Part shown: positions 42,789-50,224 of the stretch, piece after piece
Layout: every line of letters begins with the position of its first letter
How positions within the stretch are numbered: the stretch's first letter is position 1
Assembly: GCF_008085905.1 (NCBI RefSeq)
Contig: NZ_VSFF01000006.1
Location: forward strand, 124,001 to 188,000
Direction: 5' to 3'
DNA: 64,000 nt
Origin: Actinomadura syzygii
GTDB lineage: Bacteria > Actinomycetota > Actinomycetes > Streptosporangiales > Streptosporangiaceae
Notes under the pieces: generated by a model
What the model was told of the DNA's origin: nothing
What the model saw: only the letters and a program-made list of their open reading frames with translations
Database searches by the model: none
Made by a program: the position numbers and the translations under genes

Positions 42789-44390
42789 CTACCCCAGGGC
42801 GGCGTCGATGTGAGTGGTGGTCCGGGGTTCGTTGAGGGTGAAGACGGAGCCCGCCCTGTTGCGGGCGATGACCTGGACGGCGAGGAAGACGTCCACGATG
42901 GTCGGCAGTGAGCGCAGCGATCCGCCGATCAGTTCTTCGGCCCGGCTGATCCGGTACCGCACCGAGTTGGGGTGGATGGTCAACTCGTTCGCGGTGTCGT
43001 TGATGCTGAGATTGTTCCGCAGGTAGACGATCAGCGTTTCGAGGAGATGGTCGCTGCCCTCCAATTTGGAGAGCAGGTCGTGCGAGCGCCTTATCAACTG
43101 GTCTTCGTCGGCGGTGCTGATCGCGATGTCGGCGACGGCGAAGTCCTCGAAGCGCTGCACGGCGGGGACGTCGGTCGCGCGGGTCAGGGCCAGGCGCGCG
43201 TCCCGGTAGCTGTTGCCGATCAGATCCAGCGACGCCACTTTCCGGCCGATCCCCGCCGACGCCTGGAGGCCGCGAGCGCTGAGGACGCTGACGGCCTCGT
43301 CGACGAGACGGGTGTCGGAGCATTGCAGGAGCACGACGGCAACGCCCTCGTGCGAGCCGACGAGGTGCGGTGACGAGGAATTGGAGACGAGTCCGCGCAG
43401 GATCTGCGTGACGTCCCTCAACTGCTGCGAATGCAGTTCGGGGTCGAGCCGGCGCTGGCTCCAGTTCGGCAGGGCGACGGCGGCGACGAAGCAGGGGCCG
43501 TGCGGCTCGAATCCGAACCGGCGAACATGGTCCCAGCCGAACTTCTCGTAGCCGTTGTTCGACACCAGCCGTTGCAGGACGTCGGCCCGCTGCAGCGCCT
43601 CCTCGGTCGCGGCGGCGCGGCGGCTGAGCGCGATCACGTCGAGCAGCTGCTCGACGGTGGTGATCAACTGGGACACGATCTCCTGCGACGTCGGGTGGCC
43701 GCGCCGCGCCAGCACGATCCAGCGGTGCGCCTCCTCCGGCCCGCTGATCAGGGAGGCCACGACGTACCACTGCCCGACGGTGAACTGCTGCCGTTCCTGC
43801 GACGACTTGTCGATGCGCTGCCAGATGACGTTCGTCGGCCCGTCGCCCGTGGCCGCGAGGAGCCGCCCGTCGGGGTAGTAGAGGATCACCGTGCTGTTGA
43901 CGAGCGCGCCGAGGCGGCGCAGCAGCGAGTCCGTCGGGTCGGGCGTCGACACGGCGGCGATGAGGCTCGACTGCAACGTGAGCAACTGCTGGTAGAGGAC
44001 GAGTTCACTGCGCGCGACGCGCTCGTTGACGGCGTCCTTGATGGAGCGCAGCGACGCGTTGGCCGGGGCCGAGAGCAGCGGCAGGTCGTGGGCCGAGGCG
44101 GCCTCCACGATGGCCGCGGGCAGCCGGGCGGCGTCCGCCGCCAGCGTGTGGACGATGCCGACCGCGCCCGCCGTCTTCGCGGCGGCGACGAGCGCCTCCG
44201 CACCGCCCGGACTCGCGCCCGCGGGCAGCCCGCTGGTGAGCAGCAGCACCGCGCGATGCTCGGCCGCGGGAAGTTGCCCCAGTTGCAGCACCTCGGCGCG
44301 GGCTATCTCCGCGGACGTGGCGCGGTTGCCCCCGGCCTTCAGTTCGAGGCCGAGATCGACGTTGCGTTGCAGGTCTCCGATTGTGAACAT
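42789..44390 (-). CDS. PucR-type transcriptional regulator
   Basis: This 533-residue protein has an N-terminal PucR domain (FTIGDLQRNVDLGLELKAGG, residues 2-22, then about 100 residues), a middle GGDEF-like CdaR region, and a C-terminal HTH_30: LETLIVYLRNNLSINDTANELTIHPNSVRYRISRAEELIGG. PucR proteins control purine, nitrogen-heterocycle or aromatic catabolism from sites near the regulated promoter. It lies downstream of the monooxygenase operon on the same strand, after a hairpin, and is the obvious candidate to act on the twin promoters at 52301-52589. The ATG was chosen for AGGA upstream; a longer in-frame start seven codons earlier is possible. Confidence 0.85.
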   Translation of the reverse strand: MFTIGDLQRNVDLGLELKAGGNRATSAEIARAEVLQLGQLPAAEHRAVLLLTSGLPAGASPGGAEALVAAAKTAGAVGIVHTLAADAARLPAAIVEAASAHDLPLLSAPANASLRSIKDAVNERVARSELVLYQQLLTLQSSLIAAVSTPDPTDSLLRRLGALVNSTVILYYPDGRLLAATGDGPTNVIWQRIDKSSQERQQFTVGQWYVVASLISGPEEAHRWIVLARRGHPTSQEIVSQLITTVEQLLDVIALSRRAAATEEALQRADVLQRLVSNNGYEKFGWDHVRRFGFEPHGPCFVAAVALPNWSQRRLDPELHSQQLRDVTQILRGLVSNSSSPHLVGSHEGVAVVLLQCSDTRLVDEAVSVLSARGLQASAGIGRKVASLDLIGNSYRDARLALTRATDVPAVQRFEDFAVADIAISTADEDQLIRRSHDLLSKLEGSDHLLETLIVYLRNNLSINDTANELTIHPNSVRYRISRAEELIGGSLRSLPTIVDVFLAVQVIARNRAGSVFTLNEPRTTTHIDAALG

Positions 44391-44503
44391 CGCACTCGTC
44401 CTAAACGACACGTTGACGGGAGCGCATCCGACACTCTACGGCGTCGCAGCCGGTTTGTTCCATCCCGAAATCGCTGGTCAGAAGCCTGATGTGCGAGGGG
44501 CGA

Positions 44504-44536
44504 CCGGACCGGCCCCGGCGACGCGGGCCGGTCCGG
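44504..44536 (-). terminator. Hairpin after the monooxygenase operon
   Basis: Arms 44504-44515 and 44525-44536 pair perfectly over 12 bases around a nine-base loop. It starts ten bases past the stop of the minus-strand beta-subunit gene and separates it from pucR, which probably has its own promoter. Confidence 0.65.
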
Positions 44537-44545
44537 CGCGTCCGC

Positions 44546-45562
44546 TCATCCGACGGCGGCTGGCTCCTCGACGAGAGAGGCGCGGGCGCTCGCGACCGTC
44601 CTCTTCACCTCCGCACCGAGATCGCTGCCGGGCACCAGTGCCTGGCAGTAGGCGTCGATGGCCTTGTCGCCGAGCGCGCTCCACTTGTCGAGCCAACCGC
44701 GGATCAGATCGCGGTTCGCCTTTCCATGGCCGTCCGACTGCAAGGCGTACTCGACGAGCGCGTGCGACCATTTCTGGGTGCGGTCGCTGTCGACGAGCTG
44801 GGCGCGGCACAGCAGTGCGAGCAGCGTGTCGCCGTTCTCCTGCGCGACGGCGGAAAGGGCCCGCAGCATCGCCGCGTCGATCGCGGGCCGGGCCACGAGA
44901 TTCACCGCGACGAACTGCTCGGCCCAGTCCCAGGCGACGAGGGCGCGCTCCATCAGCTCCCGGAATCCCTGCCACGCCTCGTCGTCCTCCCAGCGGGCGC
45001 GTTCACCGCTGCCGAAACCGGCCGAGGGGTGGGCGGCGGCGAGTTCAGCCGTCCGGTAGGCGACGCGGGAGACCCAGCGCAGATGGTCGCCCGACTCGAA
45101 GATGAAGCAGTTCTCGATCGTGCTGGACGGGGCGAGCGCAGCGAGATAGGCGGTCGACATCTGCACCGTGTGCAGCAGGTAGCGGCTCGGCGTGTAAAGG
45201 CGCGCCAGTTGCGCGACCCATTCGTCGGACAGCCCACTGTCGTGCTCGTTCTTGCTGTGGTCGTCGAGCAGGCCGTCGACGTGCGACTCCTGCCCGTCCT
45301 GGATCATGTTGTAGGTCCGGTAGACGAGCTGGTCGGGGTCCCGGAAACCGTCCCAGTCGGCGTGCCTGAGCGGTGATTCGTTGCGGTATTTGACGTACCA
45401 CTTGCTCAGCGGGACGTCCGGCCCCATGGCCCAGGGGGCGTCGTCGTCGGTGCTCCAGAGGAGCTTGGTGGAGACGATCTCGTACTCGGTCGGACGGCGC
45501 CGGTTCTTCGCGAGATGGCTCCACGTCTTCAACGGCTTGGCGACATCGTTGGCATCGCTCAT
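44546..45562 (-). CDS. Soluble diiron monooxygenase, hydroxylase beta subunit
   Basis: This 338-residue protein is of the TmoE/IsoE type: KTWSHLAKNRRRPTEYEIVSTKL at the N-terminus is the conserved opening of aromatic/alkene monooxygenase beta subunits, followed by W-rich helices (QMSTAYLAALAPSSTIENCFIFESGDHLRWVSRVAYRT). It has the ferritin-like fold but lacks the diiron ligands and stabilises the alpha subunit in the (alpha-beta-gamma)2 hydroxylase. It is the fifth gene of the alpha, gamma, Rieske, coupling, beta order known for toluene-4-, alkene- and isoprene monooxygenases. Confidence 0.9.
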   Translation of the reverse strand: MSDANDVAKPLKTWSHLAKNRRRPTEYEIVSTKLLWSTDDDAPWAMGPDVPLSKWYVKYRNESPLRHADWDGFRDPDQLVYRTYNMIQDGQESHVDGLLDDHSKNEHDSGLSDEWVAQLARLYTPSRYLLHTVQMSTAYLAALAPSSTIENCFIFESGDHLRWVSRVAYRTAELAAAHPSAGFGSGERARWEDDEAWQGFRELMERALVAWDWAEQFVAVNLVARPAIDAAMLRALSAVAQENGDTLLALLCRAQLVDSDRTQKWSHALVEYALQSDGHGKANRDLIRGWLDKWSALGDKAIDAYCQALVPGSDLGAEVKRTVASARASLVEEPAAVG

Positions 45563-45587
45563 GATTCTCTCCTAATTGTGAGTGCCG

Positions 45588-45896
45588 TCAGGACTTCGTC
45601 ATGAAGTACCAACGCATGTACTCGTCGTGCGTCTCGATCTGACCCGAGTAGCCGGTCAGATTGATCTCCAGCTCCTGCATGGAGAACGCCCGGCCGAGCA
45701 GCGTTTCCATCGTCTGGCGGCGGATCACGAGGCCGCCGTCCGCCTCGACGCGCACATAGGTCCGGTGATCGTCGACGACGATCTCCTTCTCCGGGTTGTC
45801 GAGTTCGATCGCCTCGACGGCCACGACCGAGATCTCGCCGCCGCGCAGCAGCGGGCCCGCGAAATTCGATCTGTCCTGCACCGTGGTGGTGGTCAT
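45588..45896 (-). CDS. Monooxygenase coupling/effector protein
   Basis: This 102-residue protein is of the MmoB/DmpM (TmoD) family: NFAGPLLRGGEISVVAVEAIE, then YVRVEADGGLVIRRQTMETLLGRAFSMQELEINL, which is the family's conserved core. It has no cofactor; it binds the hydroxylase and tunes oxygen activation. AGGAG is five bases before the second of two adjacent ATGs, so that one was taken. It sits 25 bases before the beta-subunit gene and 13 after the Rieske gene. Confidence 0.9.
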   Translation of the reverse strand: MTTTTVQDRSNFAGPLLRGGEISVVAVEAIELDNPEKEIVVDDHRTYVRVEADGGLVIRRQTMETLLGRAFSMQELEINLTGYSGQIETHDEYMRWYFMTKS

Positions 45897-45909
45897 CATT
45901 TCTCCTGTT

Positions 45910-46263
45910 TCAGGCGTGGGAATGCTTCGGTTCGATCCCCTCGACCGAGACGAGCACGGCGCCGCCGTCGACCTTGACCGGATACCGGGCCAGTTCCGCG
46001 TCGTCGGGATTCACGCTGCGTCCCGAGAAGGCGTCGAACTCCCAGAGATGGGCGCCGCAGGTCAGGATCGTGCCGTCGAACTCGCCTTTTTCGAGCGGAT
46101 GCTCCTGATGCGGGCAGTTCTTCTGCAGGGCGCAGATGTCACCGTCGTCGGTGCGCAGCAGCAGCACCTCGACTCCGGCCACCGAGCAGAGCCGCATCTC
46201 CCCTGCCCACAGGTCGTCCTCCGCGCAAACCTCATGGAATTCAGCTTCCGGCGCCGATGTCAT
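45910..46263 (-). CDS. Rieske [2Fe-2S] ferredoxin of the monooxygenase
   Basis: This 117-residue protein has both Rieske boxes: NCPHQEHPL (C-x-H) and LTCGAHLWEFD (C-x2-H), 17 residues apart. The short single-domain form matches TmoC, which passes electrons from an NAD(P)H reductase to the diiron hydroxylase. No reductase is encoded in this operon; the ferredoxin reductase at 56360-57607 is the probable partner. A strong hairpin lies between this gene and the gamma-subunit gene. Confidence 0.92.
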   Translation of the reverse strand: MTSAPEAEFHEVCAEDDLWAGEMRLCSVAGVEVLLLRTDDGDICALQKNCPHQEHPLEKGEFDGTILTCGAHLWEFDAFSGRSVNPDDAELARYPVKVDGGAVLVSVEGIEPKHSHA

Positions 46264-46283
46264 CCGCGCCCACCACCTTCCGA

Positions 46284-46330
46284 GCGCCGGTCCGCCGGCC
46301 TTTCGCGGAAAGTGCCGGCGGACCCGGCGC
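46284..46330 (-). other. Strong hairpin between gamma-subunit and Rieske genes
   Basis: Arms 46284-46299 and 46314-46330 pair over 16 bases with a single bulge and a 14-base loop. It starts four bases past the stop of the gamma-subunit gene, inside the operon. It may mark a processing or partial-termination site that sets subunit ratios. Confidence 0.5.
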
Positions 46331-46333
46331 GTC

Positions 46334-46612
46334 TCATTGGTCCTGCGGCACGAAGACGTCGATCTGCTGGAAGTGCCGGAGCCCGGCCTCCTCGACCGTC
46401 ATCGTCCGGGGGAACGGCTCCGCGTCGTCGGTGTCGGTCGTCGGGCGGACGAGCAGCGTCGCGCCCGGCTTCGGGTGGCGGGCCTGGTAACCCACCGCTG
46501 GGGCGAGGCACGCCTCCACGACCTGGTCCATCGTGAAGCCGGTCTCGACGTCGATGATCCGGGTGTGCGCGTCGTACTGAAGCCGTCCGATCACCGCAAG
46601 GGGCTTCGACAT
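46334..46612 (-). CDS. Soluble diiron monooxygenase, hydroxylase gamma subunit
   Basis: This 92-residue protein is of the TmoB type: a ubiquitin-like beta-grasp with LAVIGRLQYDAHTRIIDVETGFTMDQVVEACLAPAVGYQ at the start, RPGA/PKPGATLLVRP in the middle, and an ending HFQQIDVFV. It is the small third subunit of the hydroxylase. It lies 55 bases after the alpha-subunit gene, with GAGAGGAG upstream of the ATG. Confidence 0.88.
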   Translation of the reverse strand: MSKPLAVIGRLQYDAHTRIIDVETGFTMDQVVEACLAPAVGYQARHPKPGATLLVRPTTDTDDAEPFPRTMTVEEAGLRHFQQIDVFVPQDQ

Positions 46613-46667
46613 CTCGGACTCCTCTCGTTCTTTGAGGTGATGGGAACGCGCGTTGTCAGGCGCGATC

Positions 46668-48143
46668 TCAGGCGAATGCCCACGCGAGGTCGTGCGCGTC
46701 GGTCCCGACCGGGCTGATGACGCCGGCGCCCATGTACTTGAGGATGTTCTCCGGCGTGTTCGGGGAGATCTCGCCGTTGTACATCCGGTCGGCGATGCTG
46801 TTGAACGTCTTGTACCGGTCGGGCTCCAGCTCGAAGATCCACTTGCACACGGAACTGCAGAAGCTGTACAGCCGGCCTTCGTGGTCGAGCTGGTGGGCGC
46901 GGGCCTTCCAGACCGTTCCGCCCTTGTTGGAGATCGGGATCTGGCACATGTTGCAAATGGCCGGCATGCCGATCGCCTGGGACTTCTCGGGGTGCCCCGC
47001 GCGGATGTTCTCGATGATCACGTCCCAGTACTGGCCGAACGTGTCGTTCCAGCCGGGGTACTTGTGCTCCAGCCAGGCCCGCTCGCGGGGGCCGACGTTG
47101 CCGGTGGGGTTCCACCACAGCGTGTTCCGCCACGCCCACGTCGCCGCCGCCTGGCAGTGGTGGTGGGTCTCGACGTCTTCGAGGAAGATGTCCCAGTACC
47201 AGGGGCGCTCCAGCCCGAGGTCGAGCAGCTGCCGCTCGAACTGCTCGCCGACGAACTCGGTCATGTACTCCTTGAAGGAGCGGTCGCGCTTGTCGAGCGG
47301 GATCCAGTAGTCCATCGGAATTCCGGTGAGGATCGCGAAGAGCCGGTGGATGCGCCAGAAGGCGATGTCGACCGCCTGCTGCGCCTCGGCCTTCCGCCCG
47401 TTCCTGATGAGGATCTTGAGGACGGGCGTGCCGATCTGCGCGTGCCGCGCCTCGTCCGACTGGATGCTCGTGATCAGGTTGGAGAACGTGAAGTCGCCCA
47501 TGTTGGCGGCGTCCGCGGAAAGGCCGATCATCTGGATGTTCGTCAGCCCGGTCTCGAACGCGAAGTTGAGCATGACCGAGGTCGTCACGGCGTCCCGGGT
47601 CATCATCACGTCGTCGAGCGCGTGCCGGCCGGCGATCGCGGCCCAGTTCTTGCTGTGGTGCGCCTGGTGGGCCCAGTCGAACTGGCGGTCGAGGGTCACG
47701 AGCTGGTGCGGGAAGTAGAGCTGGATCTGCCCGTGCCGCATCTCGTCGAGCATCCCGAACGTCGCCATGTTCCGCATTCCCGGCGCCTTCGAGAAGCGGG
47801 TCATCCGGGCGTCGGACTGGCACGCGGCGTACTCGGACAGGGCGATCGCGCCGTAATGCAGCTTGAGCATGCTGAGGTACGCGGGGTCGGCGTCCTCGTA
47901 GTAGCGGGACCGGGCGAGGGCGGCCTTCACCGAGTAGGCGCCCGCGTCCTTCTCCCGCTGCACGCTCACGTATTCGCGGTAGGAGACCTTGTAGGGCTCG
48001 TCGAAAGATTCCCATTCCTCGATCGGGATGCCGTAGGGGTCGCTCTGGTCCGGCGGGAACAGCTCGTCGATCTCGACGTACCGCGGCGTCCAGTTCGTGT
48101 CGCGGGCGATGTCGTACCAGCTCGATCGTTCCAATAGCGCCAT
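46668..48143 (-). CDS. Soluble diiron monooxygenase, hydroxylase alpha subunit
   Basis: This 491-residue protein carries all six diiron ligands, and counting from ATG 48143 they fall at Glu104, Glu134, His137, Glu197, Glu231 and His234, the numbering of toluene-4-monooxygenase alpha. The EMRH and EARH boxes are clear, and Thr201, Asn202 and Gln228 are conserved. Pocket positions differ: 103 is Ser and 205 is Met. A late CNMCQIPI...CSSVC segment is the usual C-terminal metal-like site. It is one of the group of four-component aromatic/alkene monooxygenases. The 80-base gap after HyuB contains a small hairpin (48169-48187), so co-transcription from the HyuA promoter is likely. Confidence 0.92.
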   Translation of the reverse strand: MALLERSSWYDIARDTNWTPRYVEIDELFPPDQSDPYGIPIEEWESFDEPYKVSYREYVSVQREKDAGAYSVKAALARSRYYEDADPAYLSMLKLHYGAIALSEYAACQSDARMTRFSKAPGMRNMATFGMLDEMRHGQIQLYFPHQLVTLDRQFDWAHQAHHSKNWAAIAGRHALDDVMMTRDAVTTSVMLNFAFETGLTNIQMIGLSADAANMGDFTFSNLITSIQSDEARHAQIGTPVLKILIRNGRKAEAQQAVDIAFWRIHRLFAILTGIPMDYWIPLDKRDRSFKEYMTEFVGEQFERQLLDLGLERPWYWDIFLEDVETHHHCQAAATWAWRNTLWWNPTGNVGPRERAWLEHKYPGWNDTFGQYWDVIIENIRAGHPEKSQAIGMPAICNMCQIPISNKGGTVWKARAHQLDHEGRLYSFCSSVCKWIFELEPDRYKTFNSIADRMYNGEISPNTPENILKYMGAGVISPVGTDAHDLAWAFA

Positions 48144-48223
48144 GTGAGATCGTTCCTCTCTCGTTTTTCGGCGTGCCGAACACGCCGGTCGGCGACGACC
48201 GTGAATTGTCGGTATTGGTTGCG

Positions 48224-50224
48224 CTACTCGCCGGCCCAGTGCGAGCGGCAGCGCTCGTGCAGAATCGCGCGGTATTTCCTGGTGGTTTCGGGAAGGAGCT
48301 CTCCTGAGCCCCAGTCGACGATCACGCCGTACTGCCGGACGAGGTCATAGGCCGTGAGCTCCCCGTCCTTGTACCGCTGGGCGACGTGCTCGGGGTCGGT
48401 CTCCAGGAGGCCGGCACGGGTCGCGCGCAGTCTCCGGCGTTCGGCGGCGGTCGCGACGTCGTCGACCATGTAGAGGTCCGGGTCGCCCGCGTCGCGGACC
48501 ACCACCACGCCGTAGTCCTTGCGGGCCCGGTCGATCGAGACGTAGCCGTCGACGACGTCCTCGCGGACCGAGCGCGGGGCCCGGCGGAGCGGATCGCCGT
48601 ATCCGCCGCCGCCCGCCGACGGCCGCTCCAGCGAGTCGCCGGGGACGACCGGCACCCGGGACGCCAGGGCCCCGAGGTAGCGCTCGTCGGTGGAGGCCGG
48701 GTTGATCCACAGGCCGTGCGGGCAGCTGGACGATCCGCCGAGGCTGCCGACGATCACCGATTTGGCGCGGTCGGAGCAGTACGACAGGACCGCCCCCTCG
48801 CAGTCGGTGAGCATCACCTCCTTCACCATTCCGAGCCCGCCCCGGAATTCGCCCGGCCCGCCCGAGTCGGTCTTCAGTTCGCAGACGCGGGTCATGATGG
48901 GAGAGGTGAGTTCCTGCATCTCGGTCGACTGGAGGGCGTGCCCGACTCCGAATATCGAGGCCGTGGCGTTCGAGCCGTCCTTTCCGTTGCGCCCGCCCCA
49001 GCCCCCGGCCATCCAGTCGTAGTACATGAACTGCTCCTGGCCGTGCGGGCGCGCGTCCCGTCCGCCCAGCAGGACGTATTCGAGGTTGAACGACGTGGCG
49101 ATCGCCCGCTCGGGCATGATCTGCGACCAGATCTGGAAGATGGCGTTCACGATCTTCTCGTACGGTCCCGCGTAGAACCCGGTGACGGCCCTGGGCCAGG
49201 ACGCGTTCACCACCGTCCCGCGCGGGCCGAAGTCCACGGTGAGGGCCCGGTAGAAACCGGAGTTGAGCGGCACGTCGGGAAAGAACGTCTTGGTTCCGGC
49301 GATCACGGCCGAGTAGCTGCCGCCGAACGCCGAGTTGAGGAAGCTCCCGATGGCGGGATGCGACCCGCTGAGGTCGTAGTGAACGCCGTTCCCCGAAATG
49401 CGCATCCGCACTTTGATCGGGACGAGGCCCTCGCCGCCGCTCGGGTCGTTGTCGATGTAGTCCTCGGCCTCCCACGAGCCGTCGGGCAGCGCCGACACAC
49501 GGCGGCGCACGACCCTTTCGACATAAGCCTGGGATTCGCCGAAGGCCGCGATGACCGTCCCCTGGCCGTAGCGTTCGATGAGCCGGTGGACTTCGCGTTC
49601 GCAGACCCGGGTCGCCTCGGCCTGGGCGCGCAGGTCCCCTTCCGCGTCCTCGGGCGAGCGCGTGTTCGACGCGATGAGCCGTCCGACGTCCGCCAGGTAG
49701 CGGCCGCGCGACCAGATACGCACCGGGGTGATGCGGAGGCCCTCGCCGAAATGTTCCGTTGCGCTGGGATCGAAGGAACCGGTCGCGGCTCCGCCGACAT
49801 CGGCCCAGTGGCCGTTGCTTTGGGCGACGGCTATCAGCGCGCCGTCGCTGAATATCGGCCTCAGGACCCTGACGTCGTTGAAGTGCGTGCCGCCGGAGTA
49901 CGGGTCGTTGAGGATGAACACGTCGCCCTCGCAGATGTCGCCGCGGAAGGCGTCCAGCACCGCCTTGGCCGAGAAGTGCAGCGTTCCCACCTGCACGGCG
50001 ACGTCCGAGCTGCCCTGGGCGACGGTGTCGCCGTTGGCGTCGCACAGCCCGCCGGAGAAGTCCCGCGCGTGGATCACGAAGGAATGGCAGGTGCGCAGCA
50101 GCTGCTCGGCCATCAGGTCGACGGCCGTCATGAAGGCGTTCCGGAGGACTTCGGCGGTCACCGGGTCGAGGGCGTCCGCCTGCTCGTCCTCGATCATCCG
50201 GAGCGGTACACGCTGGGTGGTCAT
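48224..50224 (-). CDS. Hydantoinase B/oxoprolinase family protein
   Basis: This 666-residue protein is of the HyuB/AcxB family: DPVTAEVLRNAFMTAVDLMAEQLLRTCHS at the start, then FILNDPYSGGTHFNDV, QSNGHWADVGG and SGGPGEFRGGLGM. It works with a HyuA-type ATPase subunit to hydrolyse or carboxylate a substrate: N-methylhydantoin, 5-oxoproline, caprolactam or, in acetone carboxylases, acetone. No third AcxC-type subunit is encoded here, so a cyclic amide is more likely than acetone. The ATG overlaps the HyuA stop by four bases. It is followed by the monooxygenase genes. Confidence 0.88.
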   Translation of the reverse strand: MTTQRVPLRMIEDEQADALDPVTAEVLRNAFMTAVDLMAEQLLRTCHSFVIHARDFSGGLCDANGDTVAQGSSDVAVQVGTLHFSAKAVLDAFRGDICEGDVFILNDPYSGGTHFNDVRVLRPIFSDGALIAVAQSNGHWADVGGAATGSFDPSATEHFGEGLRITPVRIWSRGRYLADVGRLIASNTRSPEDAEGDLRAQAEATRVCEREVHRLIERYGQGTVIAAFGESQAYVERVVRRRVSALPDGSWEAEDYIDNDPSGGEGLVPIKVRMRISGNGVHYDLSGSHPAIGSFLNSAFGGSYSAVIAGTKTFFPDVPLNSGFYRALTVDFGPRGTVVNASWPRAVTGFYAGPYEKIVNAIFQIWSQIMPERAIATSFNLEYVLLGGRDARPHGQEQFMYYDWMAGGWGGRNGKDGSNATASIFGVGHALQSTEMQELTSPIMTRVCELKTDSGGPGEFRGGLGMVKEVMLTDCEGAVLSYCSDRAKSVIVGSLGGSSSCPHGLWINPASTDERYLGALASRVPVVPGDSLERPSAGGGGYGDPLRRAPRSVREDVVDGYVSIDRARKDYGVVVVRDAGDPDLYMVDDVATAAERRRLRATRAGLLETDPEHVAQRYKDGELTAYDLVRQYGVIVDWGSGELLPETTRKYRAILHERCRSHWAGE

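Noticed and set aside
48169..48187. Hairpin between HyuB and monooxygenase alpha genes as a terminator
   Set aside because: The stem is only seven bases and is followed on the minus strand by an A-run rather than a T-run; read-through seems likely.
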